Position numbers and translations under genes: made by a program. 64,000 nucleotides of DNA. Source: Pseudomonas syringae KCTC 12500 (GTDB lineage: Bacteria; Pseudomonadota; Gammaproteobacteria; Pseudomonadales; Pseudomonadaceae). The notes under the pieces were generated by a model, which worked only from the letters and a program-made list of their open reading frames with translations, was not told the DNA's origin and did no database searches. Numbering within the stretch: the stretch's first letter is position 1; the number at the start of each line of letters is the position of its first letter. Location: the NCBI RefSeq assembly GCF_000507185.2, contig NZ_AYTM02000002.1:4685501-4749500 (forward strand), written 5' to 3'. Positions 1-7,390 of the stretch are shown in pieces.

Positions 1-1869
1 AACGTGATTTCCCAGATCAAGCGCCCCACGCTGGTGCTGGCGCCGAACAAGACCCTGGCCGCACAGCTGTATGGCGAATTCAAGGCGTTTTTCCCGAACA
101 ACGCCGTGGAATACTTCGTTTCCTACTACGACTACTACCAGCCTGAAGCCTACGTGCCGTCGTCCGACACCTTCATCGAGAAGGATGCGTCGATCAACGA
201 CCACATCGAGCAGATGCGTCTGTCCGCGACCAAGGCGTTGCTGGAGCGCAAGGATGCGATCATCGTCACCACGGTGTCGTGCATCTACGGTCTGGGCAGT
301 CCGGAAACCTACCTGCGCATGGTCATGCACATCGATCGCGGTGACAAACTCGATCAGCGTGCCTTGCTGCGCCGTCTGGCGGACCTGCAGTACACCCGTA
401 ACGACATGGACTTTGCCCGTGCGACATTCCGGGTGCGCGGTGATGTGATCGACATCTACCCGGCCGAATCCGATCTGGAAGCGATTCGGGTCGAGCTGTT
501 CGATGACGAGGTCGAGAGCCTGTCGGCGTTCGATCCGCTGACCGGCGAGGTGATCCGCAAGCTGCCGCGCTTCACCTTCTACCCGAAAAGCCACTACGTC
601 ACCCCGCGCGAAACGCTGATCGAAGCGATGGAAAACATCAAGGTCGAGCTGCAGGAGCGTCTCGAATACCTGCGCAGCCAGAACAAACTGGTGGAAGCCC
701 AGCGTCTTGAGCAGCGCACCCGTTTCGATCTGGAAATGATGCTGGAGCTGGGCTACTGCAACGGTATCGAAAACTACTCGCGCTACCTGTCGGGCCGTCC
801 GTCCGGTGCGCCGCCGCCGACCCTGTTCGACTATCTGCCCCCGGATGCCTTGCTGGTGATCGACGAATCCCACGTCAGCGTGCCGCAGGTTGGCGCGATG
901 TACAAAGGTGACCGTTCGCGCAAGGAAACCCTGGTCGAGTATGGCTTCCGCCTGCCGTCGGCACTGGATAACCGGCCGATGCGCTTCGACGAGTGGGAGG
1001 CGATCAGCCCGCAGACTATTTTCGTCTCGGCGACTCCGGGTAACTACGAGGCCGAGCACGCCGGGCGTATCGTCGAGCAGGTGGTGCGTCCGACCGGCCT
1101 GGTGGACCCGCAGATCGAGATTCGTCCGGCGCTGACCCAGGTCGACGATCTGTTGTCGGAAATTCACAAGCGTGCTGCGCTTGAAGAGCGGGTGCTGGTC
1201 ACCACGCTGACCAAGCGCATGTCCGAGGATTTGACCGATTACCTGAGCGACCACGGGGTGCGCGTGCGTTACCTGCACTCGGACATCGATACGGTGGAAC
1301 GCGTCGAAATCATCCGCGACCTGCGCTTGGGGACGTTCGATGTGCTGGTGGGCATCAACCTGCTGCGTGAAGGTCTGGACATGCCGGAAGTGTCGCTGGT
1401 GGCAATTCTCGATGCCGACAAGGAAGGCTTCCTGCGTTCCGACCGTTCGCTGATCCAGACCATTGGCCGGGCCGCGCGGAACCTCAACGGTCGGGCGATT
1501 CTGTATGCCGACCGGATTACCGGCTCGATGGAGCGCGCCATCGGCGAGACCGAGCGACGTCGCGAGAAGCAGATCGCCTTCAACCTGGAACATGGCATTA
1601 CGCCCAAAGGCGTATTCAAGGACGTCGCCGACATCATGGAAGGCGCCACCGTGCCCGGCTCGCGCAGCAAGAAGCGCAAAGGCATGGCCAAAGCCGCCGA
1701 AGAAAACGCCCGCTACGAAAACGAACTGCGCTCGCCGAGCGAGATCAACAAACGCATTCGCCAACTGGAAGAAAAAATGTACCAACTGGCCCGCGACCTG
1801 GAATTCGAGGCCGCCGCACAAATGCGCGACGAAATCGGCAAACTGCGCGAGCGGTTGCTGGCGGTTTGA
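1..1869 (+). CDS. uvrB: UvrABC excision nuclease subunit B, 5' end cut by window edge
   Basis: UvrB verifies DNA damage delivered by UvrA and hands it to UvrC in nucleotide excision repair. The reading frame is open from base 1, and the first visible codons fall just after the Walker A loop in the family, so about 50 N-terminal residues lie upstream. Visible are the tyrosine-rich beta-hairpin that inserts between DNA strands ([18 protein letters not shown]), the helicase motifs of the second RecA lobe ([15 protein letters not shown] and QTIGRAARN), and the C-terminal UVR helix pair that contacts UvrC (from about [13 protein letters not shown] to the end). The family is about 670 residues; 622 are here. 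The gene is followed by a long repeat-filled gap, so it ends its transcription unit. Any LexA box would lie outside the window. Confidence 0.97.
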   Translation, partial: NVISQIKRPTLVLAPNKTLAAQLYGEFKAFFPNNAVEYFVSYYDYYQPEAYVPSSDTFIEKDASINDHIEQMRLSATKALLERKDAIIVTTVSCIYGLGSPETYLRMVMHIDRGDKLDQRALLRRLADLQYTRNDMDFARATFRVRGDVIDIYPAESDLEAIRVELFDDEVESLSAFDPLTGEVIRKLPRFTFYPKSHYVTPRETLIEAMENIKVELQERLEYLRSQNKLVEAQRLEQRTRFDLEMMLELGYCNGIENYSRYLSGRPSGAPPPTLFDYLPPDALLVIDESHVSVPQVGAMYKGDRSRKETLVEYGFRLPSALDNRPMRFDEWEAISPQTIFVSATPGNYEAEHAGRIVEQVVRPTGLVDPQIEIRPALTQVDDLLSEIHKRAALEERVLVTTLTKRMSEDLTDYLSDHGVRVRYLHSDIDTVERVEIIRDLRLGTFDVLVGINLLREGLDMPEVSLVAILDADKEGFLRSDRSLIQTIGRAARNLNGRAILYADRITGSMERAIGETERRREKQIAFNLEHGITPKGVFKDVADIMEGATVPGSRSKKRKGMAKAAEENARYENELRSPSEINKRIRQLEEKMYQLARDLEFEAAAQMRDEIGKLRERLLAV

Positions 1870-2073
1870 TTGGCTGGCCGCCGCTTGTGTCAATCCGCGC
1901 TGACCTACATGCCAATGCTCCGTGTTGGCAGGCAGGTCGTTACGCTCTGTGTCAAAAGTCTTCAGTGCCGCACAACGTCATGCCGCGCCTCTATGAGGCC
2001 GCCATACGTGCTTTTCGATCACGATGGCACAGACGACGCAGAGTGCGACGTTAGTGACGGCTGAGTCCTGGCG

Positions 2074-2260
2074 CTGATCCGGGGGTAGCCTGGCAGGACG
2101 CCAGGCTAGCCGCACCGCGCCATGGATGGCGCGTTGCGGCGACCCCCGGATCAGTGACAGGGCGAAGGAACCCGACGAAGTCGGGCCGGAAACCGGAGCG
2201 AGGGTGTTTGCCTACTTTGGCCCCATCAAAGTAGGTCGCCGAGGGGCGAAAAGGTGACCT
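2074..2260. repeat. Multi-branched palindromic element after uvrB
   Basis: An outer 13-bp helix (2074-2086 with 2142-2154, perfect) encloses two hairpins. The first is 8 bp, perfect (2087-2094/2100-2107). The second is 6+8 bp with one mismatch (2109-2123/2126-2140). Only single bases join the helices, giving a compact three-way junction of 81 bases. It is followed directly by further hairpins: CCCGAC-GAA-GTCGGG (2171-2185), CCGG-AAA-CCGG (2186-2196), a 9-bp stem (2211-2219/2227-2235) and TCGCC/GGCGA (2236-2249). No gene is assigned. I believe similar blocks recur between genes in many Pseudomonas genomes, but I cannot verify that here. Confidence 0.75.
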
Positions 2261-2350
2261 GAGCCGAACCTCAATCCACCTGATGGCGCAGAGCCGTCGT
2301 GTGACGCAGAGCGTCACGAACTGCATTACCACGCGAGCGTGGGAACGATA
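2206..2350. repeat. Intergenic repeat, copy 1
   Basis: This copy comprises a 9-bp hairpin (2211-2235), a GC-rich block around GTCGCCGAGGGGCGAAAAGG, a block around CTCAATCCACCTGATGGCGC, and the palindrome GTGACGCAGAGCGTCAC at 2301-2317. It matches the block at about 2366-2515 at nearly every base outside the hairpin. Confidence 0.85.
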
Positions 2351-2365
2351 TCCACGCCGAGCAGG

Positions 2366-2515
2366 GACTTTGCTCACTTTGGTCCCTCAAAGTGAGTCGC
2401 CGAGGGGCGAAAAGGTGACCTGAGCCGACCCTCAATCCACCTGACGGCGCAGAGCCGCCGTGTGACGCAGAGCGTCACGAACTGCATGCCAACGCGGAGG
2501 ATTGGCACGATAATC
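2366..2515. repeat. Intergenic repeat, copy 2
   Basis: Second copy of the element at 2206-2350, in the same orientation. Its hairpin arms are 2373-2381 and 2388-2396. They differ from copy 1 at two positions on each side, and both changes keep the pairing. The palindrome GTGACGCAGAGCGTCAC recurs exactly at 2462-2478. The copy lies about 135 bases upstream of gltX, so any gltX promoter must sit inside or just after it. Confidence 0.85.
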
Positions 2516-2650
2516 AGCTGAATTTGTTTACAGCTCCGGGCGCGGAGCATGCGGAACGAGAGCCGTCCGGGCAATTGCCTTTCTTGCTGGAGCCCCATGC
2601 CCCCGGCCTGTTAACATTCCGCGCTTGATCGACCTCATTCGGGATTTTCC

Positions 2651-4132
2651 ATGACCACCGTTCGTACCCGCATCGCGCCATCGCCCACAGGCGACCCCCA
2701 CGTCGGCACGGCCTACATCGCGCTGTTCAACTACTGCTTTGCCAAACAGCATGGCGGCGAGTTCATCCTGCGCATTGAAGACACCGATCAACTGCGCTCT
2801 ACCCGCGAGTCCGAACAGCAGATCTTCGACGCACTGCGCTGGCTGGGCATCGACTGGAGCGAAGGCCCCGACGTCGGTGGTCCTCACGGTCCCTACCGCC
2901 AAAGCGAGCGCGGCGACATCTACAAGAAATACGCGCAGCAACTGGTCGACATGGGCCATGCCTTCCCGTGCTTCTGCACAGCCGAAGAACTGGACGAAAT
3001 GCGCGCCGAACAGCAGGCCAAGGGCGAAACCCCGCGCTATGACGGTCGTGCCTTGCTGCTCACCAAGGAAGAAGTTCAGCGCCGCCTGGATGCCGGCGAG
3101 CCACACGTGATCCGCATGAAAGTGCCGACCGAAGGCGTCTGCGTCGTCCCTGATATGCTGCGTGGCGAAGTCGAAATCCCGTGGGACCGCATGGACATGC
3201 AGGTCCTGATGAAGACCGACGGCCTGCCGACCTACTTCCTCGCCAACGTCGTCGATGACCACCTGATGGGCATCACCCACGTATTGCGCGGCGAAGAATG
3301 GCTGCCATCGGCACCCAAACTGATCCTGCTGTACGAATACTTCGGCTGGGACAAGCCGCAACTGTGCTACATGCCGCTGCTGCGTAACCCCGACAAGAGC
3401 AAGCTGTCCAAGCGCAAGAACCCCACCTCGGTGACTTTCTACGAGCGCATGGGCTTCATGCCCGAGGCGATGCTCAACTACCTGGGGCGCATGGGCTGGT
3501 CGATGCCTGACGAGCGCGAGAAGTTCTCCTTGCAGGAGATGGTCGACAACTTCGACCTGTCGCGTGTTTCGCTGGGCGGGCCGATCTTCGATATTGAGAA
3601 GCTGTCCTGGCTCAATGGCCAATGGCTGCGTGATCTGCCGGTCGAGGAGTTTGCCTCACGTCTGAAGACCTGGGCGCTGAATCCTGACTACATGATGAAG
3701 ATCGCACCGCATGTGCAGGGCAGGGTAGAGACCTTCAGTCAGGTCGCACCGCTGGCCGGCTTCTTCTTCGCAGGTGGTGTCACGCCTGATGTGAAGCTGT
3801 TCGAACACAAGAAGCTGTCCCCGGAGCAGGTGCGTCAGGTGATCCAGTTGATCCTGTGGAAGCTGGAATCGCTGCGTCAGTGGGAGAAGGACCGCATCAT
3901 GGGTTGTATCCAGGCGGTGGTTGAACATCTCGAACTAAAGCTGCGTGATGCCATGCCACTGATGTTCGCTGCGATCACCGGTCAGGCCAACTCGGTGTCG
4001 GTGACCGATGCGATGGAAATCCTCGGTCCTGACCTGACCCGCTTCCGGCTGCGTCAGGCCCTCGATTTGCTGGGCGGCGTTTCCAAGAAAGAAAACAAGG
4101 AATGGGAAAAGCTGCTGGGCTCGATTGCCTGA
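2651..4132 (+). CDS. gltX: Glutamyl-tRNA synthetase
   Basis: Charges tRNA-Glu with glutamate in the cytoplasm. The 493-residue protein has the usual length for the class I, discriminating bacterial enzyme. The HIGH-type signature appears as HVGT in [19 protein letters not shown] near residue 15, and the KMSKS loop as [10 protein letters not shown] near residue 250. The C-terminal helical anticodon-binding part is intact. The ATG follows a short AT-containing leader after the repeat block. The gene stands immediately upstream of two tRNA-Glu genes, which are its own substrate, but the tRNAs have a separate promoter. A GC hairpin after the stop (about 4157-4174) lacks a T-run, so termination there is uncertain. 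Confidence 0.98.
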   Translation: MTTVRTRIAPSPTGDPHVGTAYIALFNYCFAKQHGGEFILRIEDTDQLRSTRESEQQIFDALRWLGIDWSEGPDVGGPHGPYRQSERGDIYKKYAQQLVDMGHAFPCFCTAEELDEMRAEQQAKGETPRYDGRALLLTKEEVQRRLDAGEPHVIRMKVPTEGVCVVPDMLRGEVEIPWDRMDMQVLMKTDGLPTYFLANVVDDHLMGITHVLRGEEWLPSAPKLILLYEYFGWDKPQLCYMPLLRNPDKSKLSKRKNPTSVTFYERMGFMPEAMLNYLGRMGWSMPDEREKFSLQEMVDNFDLSRVSLGGPIFDIEKLSWLNGQWLRDLPVEEFASRLKTWALNPDYMMKIAPHVQGRVETFSQVAPLAGFFFAGGVTPDVKLFEHKKLSPEQVRQVIQLILWKLESLRQWEKDRIMGCIQAVVEHLELKLRDAMPLMFAAITGQANSVSVTDAMEILGPDLTRFRLRQALDLLGGVSKKENKEWEKLLGSIA

Positions 4133-4232
4133 GGCATTACCTGTTCCTGTGAATCGCCCCCGGTTCTCCGGGGGTTGAATGGTAAGTGGTTGTATTACCG
4201 ACAAAAAAGTTTGCAGATTGTAGAAAATAAAT

Positions 4233-4261
4233 TTGACAGCCCTGTCACTCACGCTTAATAT
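4233..4261 (+). promoter_or_regulatory. Sigma-70 promoter of the tRNA operon, stringent type
   Basis: A perfect -35 TTGACA (4233-4238), a 17-base spacer and a -10 TAATAT (4256-4261) stand just before the first tRNA. The -10 is followed by a GC-rich discriminator, GCGCCCC. The bases upstream (4201-4232) are A/T-rich, like an UP element. A GC-rich discriminator is the hallmark of stable-RNA promoters repressed by ppGpp; that regulation is inferred. Confidence 0.8.
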
Positions 4262-4280
4262 GCGCCCCGTCCACTGATGT

Positions 4281-4356
4281 GGGGCTTTAGCTCAGCTGGG
4301 AGAGCGCCTGCATGGCATGCAGGAGGTCAGCGGTTCGATCCCGCTAAGCTCCACCA
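4281..4356 (+). tRNA. tRNA-Ala (anticodon GGC)
   Basis: This 76-base cloverleaf has acceptor GGGGCTT/AAGCTCC, an anticodon stem CCTGC/GCAGG with loop ATGGCAT (anticodon GGC), a T loop GTTCGATC and an encoded 3' CCA. It is identical to the copy at 4572-4647. Confidence 0.97.
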
Positions 4357-4444
4357 AATTTAGCGTTTCAGAGTGCTGCTACACTGCTCTGGAATGATGT
4401 GAAACAAGCGGATCCAGCGACCGTTTGCTTTGCGAGAAGGTTTT

Positions 4445-4520
4445 GTCCCCTTCGTCTAGTGGCCTAGGACACCGCCCTTTCACGGCGGTAACAGGGGTTC
4501 GAGTCCCCTAGGGGACGCCA
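4445..4520 (+). tRNA. tRNA-Glu (anticodon TTC)
   Basis: This 76-base cloverleaf has an anticodon stem CCGCC/GGCGG with loop CTTTCAC (anticodon TTC), T arm AGGGGTTCGAGTCCCCT and an encoded CCA. It is identical to the copy at 4694-4769. It lies 88 bases after the first tRNA-Ala. Confidence 0.97.
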
Positions 4521-4571
4521 GTTTCACCGAGTGATGCCGGAAGGTTGATCTCCGCCGAGAGGCGTAAATCC

Positions 4572-4647
4572 GGGGCTTTAGCTCAGCTGGGAGAGCGCCT
4601 GCATGGCATGCAGGAGGTCAGCGGTTCGATCCCGCTAAGCTCCACCA
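4572..4647 (+). tRNA. tRNA-Ala (anticodon GGC), second copy
   Basis: Exact repeat of the tRNA at 4281-4356, including the encoded CCA. The flanking sequence is different, so the duplication is limited to the tRNA bodies or is old enough for the spacers to have diverged. Confidence 0.97.
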
Positions 4648-4693
4648 ATTTTGCCAGGGTTCATCGTTCGATGAACCTGACTGAAGGTTTTGC

Positions 4694-4769
4694 GTCCCCT
4701 TCGTCTAGTGGCCTAGGACACCGCCCTTTCACGGCGGTAACAGGGGTTCGAGTCCCCTAGGGGACGCCA
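4694..4769 (+). tRNA. tRNA-Glu (anticodon TTC), second copy
   Basis: Exact repeat of the tRNA at 4445-4520, including the CCA. It lies 46 bases after the second tRNA-Ala, compared with 88 bases in the first pair. It is the last gene of the tRNA operon. Confidence 0.97.
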
Positions 4770-4791
4770 CGATTTCCCGCTATGCGGGACC

Positions 4792-4829
4792 AAGGGTCAT
4801 TCGATTATTGAATGGCCCTTTTGTTTTTT
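4792..4829 (+). terminator. Intrinsic terminator of the tRNA operon
   Basis: An 11-bp perfect stem (AAGGGTCATTC 4792-4802 with GAATGGCCCTT 4810-4820) with a 7-base loop is followed by TTGTTTTTT. Confidence 0.92.
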
Positions 4830-5010
4830 CAGGGTTTGAAAACCCCTCCTTTCTGTTTTTATCTATTGCCACACTCAACTGTAACCGACTCTCGTGCCGA
4901 TACTGCGTTGGCATGCCGTTCGGGACACTCCGCGTCCTCTATGCGTTCGCAACGCAGTGCGCCGCGAACTGCATCCTCGCGCTACAGCCCTCATGGTTAT
5001 ACATAAGTCT

Positions 5011-5102
5011 TGTGGGAGCGAGCTTGCTCGCGAAGAGGCCGGTATAGCTCCCAGGAAATAGGGGTTGGATGCATCGCCTTCGTGAGCAAGCTCACTCCCA
5101 CA
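5011..5102. repeat. REP pair in inverted orientation (REPIN-like)
   Basis: Two 25-base arms face each other: 5011-5035 (TGTGGGAGCGAGCTTGCTCG...) and 5078-5102, with only two mismatches. Each arm itself contains the inner palindrome GAGCTTGCTC. They lie in the gap between the tRNA operon (ends 4829) and the thioesterase gene (starts 5295). Bases 4895-4975 hold a degenerate copy of the GACGC...GCGTC repeat family. A possible -10 (TACACT) lies near 5255-5260. Nothing else is recognised in this gap. Confidence 0.85.
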
Positions 5103-5294
5103 GGTCTGTGTCCAGTCTGCACGTACGGTTTCAGGCCTTTTATCCGGGCTTATCCAGACTTGTGTGTGACTCTGAGCGCTGTAGCGTGAAGAGCAAAAGG
5201 CGTTCCGAGGGGCGCTTTTCATGCCAGCGCGTGTGAACGCGCGCCATGACCCGCTACACTCCCGCCAATCACATCTACTCAAGCAGGAGCACGC

Positions 5295-5756
5295 ATGGTC
5301 TGGGACCGGGCAACGCCGTTTGTCATCGATCTGAATGTCGCCGCCGAAGACATCGACGGGCTGGGGCATGCCAATAACGCTGTCTATGTGTCCTGGCTGG
5401 AGCGCTGTGCCTGGCGTCATTCGCAGTTCCTCGGGCTGGACCTTACCGAATACCGGCGTCTGGATCGGGCGATGGCGGTGGTCAGGCATGAGGTCGACTA
5501 CCTCGCCAGCGCCTACGAGAACGACGAGCTGCAACTGGCGACCTGGATCGTCGACTGGGACCGCCGGCTGAAAATGACACGCTGTTTTCAGCTCAAGCGT
5601 CCTGCCGATAACCTGACCTTGCTGCGCGCGCAAACCACCTTCGTCTGCATCGAACTGTCCACTGGTAAGCCCAAGCGTATGCCTGCCGAGTTCATTGAGG
5701 GCTACGGCGCAGCCATCGCTGACAACGCCGTTCCCAATCCGCACGTCGGGCAGTAA
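5295..5756 (+). CDS. Acyl-CoA thioesterase of the 4HBT/YbgC hotdog family
   Basis: The 153-residue cytoplasmic hotdog-fold protein is predicted to hydrolyse acyl-CoA thioesters; the substrate is unknown. The family's active-site signature appears as DIDGLGHANNAVYVSWLE near residues 18-35 (Asp, Gly-His, Asn and Tyr in the expected spacing). The central hotdog strands (AVVRHEVDYLASAYENDEL) follow. The ATG is preceded by the ribosome-binding site AGCAGGAG. It is transcribed toward dusC with a 29-base gap, so the two are probably co-transcribed. FadM- or YbgC-like are both possible names; the sequence alone does not decide. Confidence 0.85.
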   Translation: MVWDRATPFVIDLNVAAEDIDGLGHANNAVYVSWLERCAWRHSQFLGLDLTEYRRLDRAMAVVRHEVDYLASAYENDELQLATWIVDWDRRLKMTRCFQLKRPADNLTLLRAQTTFVCIELSTGKPKRMPAEFIEGYGAAIADNAVPNPHVGQ

Positions 5757-5785
5757 ACTGCCGGACTTTTTTTCGAGTGTGACCC

Positions 5786-6751
5786 ATGCAAATTGCTCTG
5801 GCGCCCATGGAGGGGTTGGTCGACGACATCCTGCGTAATGTGCTGACGAAAGTCGGCGGCATCGACTGGTGCGTGACCGAATTCATCCGGGTGTCCGAGC
5901 GTTTGATGCCGGCGCATTACTTCTATAAATACGCATCGGAATTTCACCAAGGCGCGAAAACTGACGCAGGCACGCCGTTACGCCTTCAATTGCTGGGCTC
6001 TGACCCCGTGTGCCTGGCCGAGAACGCCGCGTTCGCCTGCGAGTTGGGCGCCCCCGTGCTGGATCTCAACTTCGGCTGCCCGGCCAAGACCGTCAACCGC
6101 TCGCGTGGCGGCGCAATCCTGCTCAAGGAGCCGGAATTGCTGCATTCGATCGTCAGCCAGGTACGCCGTGCCGTGCCCCAACATATTCCTGTCACCGCCA
6201 AGATGCGCCTGGGTTACGAAAATACCGATGGCGCGCTGGATTGCGCACGGGCATTGGCTGACGGCGGGGCAGAGCAAATCGTCGTTCACGCCCGCACCAA
6301 GGTCGACGGCTACAAGCCGCCGGCGCACTGGGAGTGGATTGCGCGCATTCAGGAAGTGGTCAAGGTTCCGGTGGTCGCCAACGGGGAAATCTGGACCGTT
6401 GACGACTGGCGGCGTTGCCGCGAAATCTGTGGCGCGCGGGACATCATGATCGGTCGCGGGCTGGTGGCGCGTCCTGATCTGGCCCGGCAGATCGCTGCAG
6501 CGCAGAAGGGCGAAGAGGTCGTGCCAATGACCTGGGACGAGCTACAGCCGATGCTGCGGGTCTTCTGGCAGGACTGCCTGGCGAAGATGACGCTGATTCA
6601 GGCGCCGGGTCGGCTCAAGCAGTGGCTGGTGCTGTTGACCAAAAGCTACCCCGAGGCGACCCTGATGTTCAATACGTTGCGCCGCGAGACCGACTGCGAT
6701 CGCATCAGCGTATTGCTGGGCTGCGCGCCCGGTTGCTTACCCAGAAGCTGA
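5786..6751 (+). CDS. dusC: tRNA-dihydrouridine(16) synthase
   Basis: An FMN-dependent TIM-barrel enzyme that reduces uridine 16 in the D loop of tRNAs. Its start APMEGLVDD is the DusC variant of the Dus N-terminal motif. The catalytic cysteine stands in [18 protein letters not shown] near residue 97. FMN-phosphate-binding residues appear as VVANGEIW and [11 protein letters not shown]. The length of 321 residues is normal. The assignment to C rather than A or B rests on the N-terminal motif and overall length. It lies near, but is not transcribed with, the tRNA operon. Confidence 0.93.
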   Translation: MQIALAPMEGLVDDILRNVLTKVGGIDWCVTEFIRVSERLMPAHYFYKYASEFHQGAKTDAGTPLRLQLLGSDPVCLAENAAFACELGAPVLDLNFGCPAKTVNRSRGGAILLKEPELLHSIVSQVRRAVPQHIPVTAKMRLGYENTDGALDCARALADGGAEQIVVHARTKVDGYKPPAHWEWIARIQEVVKVPVVANGEIWTVDDWRRCREICGARDIMIGRGLVARPDLARQIAAAQKGEEVVPMTWDELQPMLRVFWQDCLAKMTLIQAPGRLKQWLVLLTKSYPEATLMFNTLRRETDCDRISVLLGCAPGCLPRS

Positions 6752-6788
6752 TCCCGACGAACGGTCAAAAAAATTCTGAAAAAAGTCT

Positions 6789-6815
6789 CTTGAAAAGCGA
6801 AGGGCTGTCCCTGTT
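6789..6815 (+). promoter_or_regulatory. Probable sigma-32 promoter of the hsp20 gene
   Basis: CTTGAAA (6789-6795), a perfect heat-shock -35, is followed after 12 bases by TCCCTGTT (6808-6815), which resembles the CCCCATNT -10. Transcription would start near 6821, giving a leader of about 60 bases that matches the hairpins annotated next. Confidence 0.7.
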
Positions 6816-6820
6816 TTGGT

Positions 6821-6880
6821 GATCAAGCGATGCCGAAAAAGGGTCGCGTAAATCACTCGCTGATAAACAGGAGAATTGTT
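6821..6880 (+). promoter_or_regulatory. ROSE-like RNA thermometer in the hsp20 leader
   Basis: Hairpin 1 pairs GCGAT-CC (6827-6834) with GGGTCGC (6841-6847), with one bulged G. Hairpin 2 pairs CTC (6856-6858) and CTG (6860-6862) with CAG-GAG (6868-6873), leaving G6859 bulged and a loop ATAAA. The 3' arm of hairpin 2 is the Shine-Dalgarno sequence of the hsp20 start at 6881. The 5' arm contains TCGCT, matching the ROSE consensus U(U/C)GCU in which the single G faces the Shine-Dalgarno. Short two-hairpin ROSE-like leaders are known for ibpA of Pseudomonas. Confidence 0.8.
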
Positions 6881-7324
6881 ATGGCTACTGCATTTTCTCT
6901 GGCTCCACTGTTTCGCAACTCAGTGGGATTCGACCGCTTCAACGACCTCTTCGAGTCGGCGGCACGAAATGAGACAACCAGCGGTTATCCGCCCTACAAC
7001 GTCGAGCGGCACACCGATGACCATTATCGAATCGTGATTGCTGCAGCAGGCATGCAAGAGCAGGATCTCGAGTTGCAGGTTGAAAAAGGCGTGCTGACCG
7101 TGATCGGCAACAAGCGCGAGCAAGAAGCCGAAAACGTGACGTATCTGCATCAGGGTATTGCCCGGCGTGAATTCAAGCTGTCATTCAGGCTGGCGGACAA
7201 TATCGAAGTCAAAGGGGCCGATTTGTCTCACGGCCTGCTGAATATTGACTTGGTGCGCAACGTGCCGGAAGAAGCGAAACCAAAGCGTATTCCGCTCAAT
7301 AGCCAGAAAGCGCTGGAAAACTGA
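6881..7324 (+). CDS. ibpA: Small heat-shock protein, Hsp20/IbpA family
   Basis: An ATP-independent holdase that binds unfolding proteins in the cytoplasm. The 147-residue protein has a short N-terminal arm (LAPLFRNSVGFDRF), an alpha-crystallin domain from about YNVERHTDDHYRIV to NIDLVRNVPEE with the motif GVLTVIGNK, and the C-terminal IPL anchor (KRIPLNS). The ATG at 6881 is chosen because AGGAG lies 8 bases upstream and the protein then starts as the family does; an in-frame ATG at 6830 would lie inside the thermometer. Expression is probably controlled twice, by the sigma-32 promoter and by melting of the leader hairpin. Confidence 0.95.
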   Translation: MATAFSLAPLFRNSVGFDRFNDLFESAARNETTSGYPPYNVERHTDDHYRIVIAAAGMQEQDLELQVEKGVLTVIGNKREQEAENVTYLHQGIARREFKLSFRLADNIEVKGADLSHGLLNIDLVRNVPEEAKPKRIPLNSQKALEN

Positions 7325-7360
7325 TCCGTCAGGTGACGTTGAGTCAGCGGCATGTAACAG

Positions 7361-7390
7361 AGAAGGCGCCTGCGGGGCGCCTTCTTTTTT
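7361..7390. terminator. Bidirectional terminator between hsp20 and the GGDEF-EAL gene
   Basis: A 9-bp stem GAAGGCGCC/GGCGCCTTC (7362-7370/7376-7384) is followed by TTTTTT. The T-run overlaps the stop codon of the convergent gene (7389-7391). Confidence 0.9.

Noticed and set aside
2051..2598. Two minus-strand frames (108 and 74 codons) with shared peptide segments after uvrB
   Set aside because: Their similarity is the DNA repeat read in the same frame. The segments coincide with hairpins and have no ribosome-binding site.
4157..4174. GC hairpin after gltX as an intrinsic terminator
   Set aside because: The stem is followed by GTTGAATGG, not a T-run.
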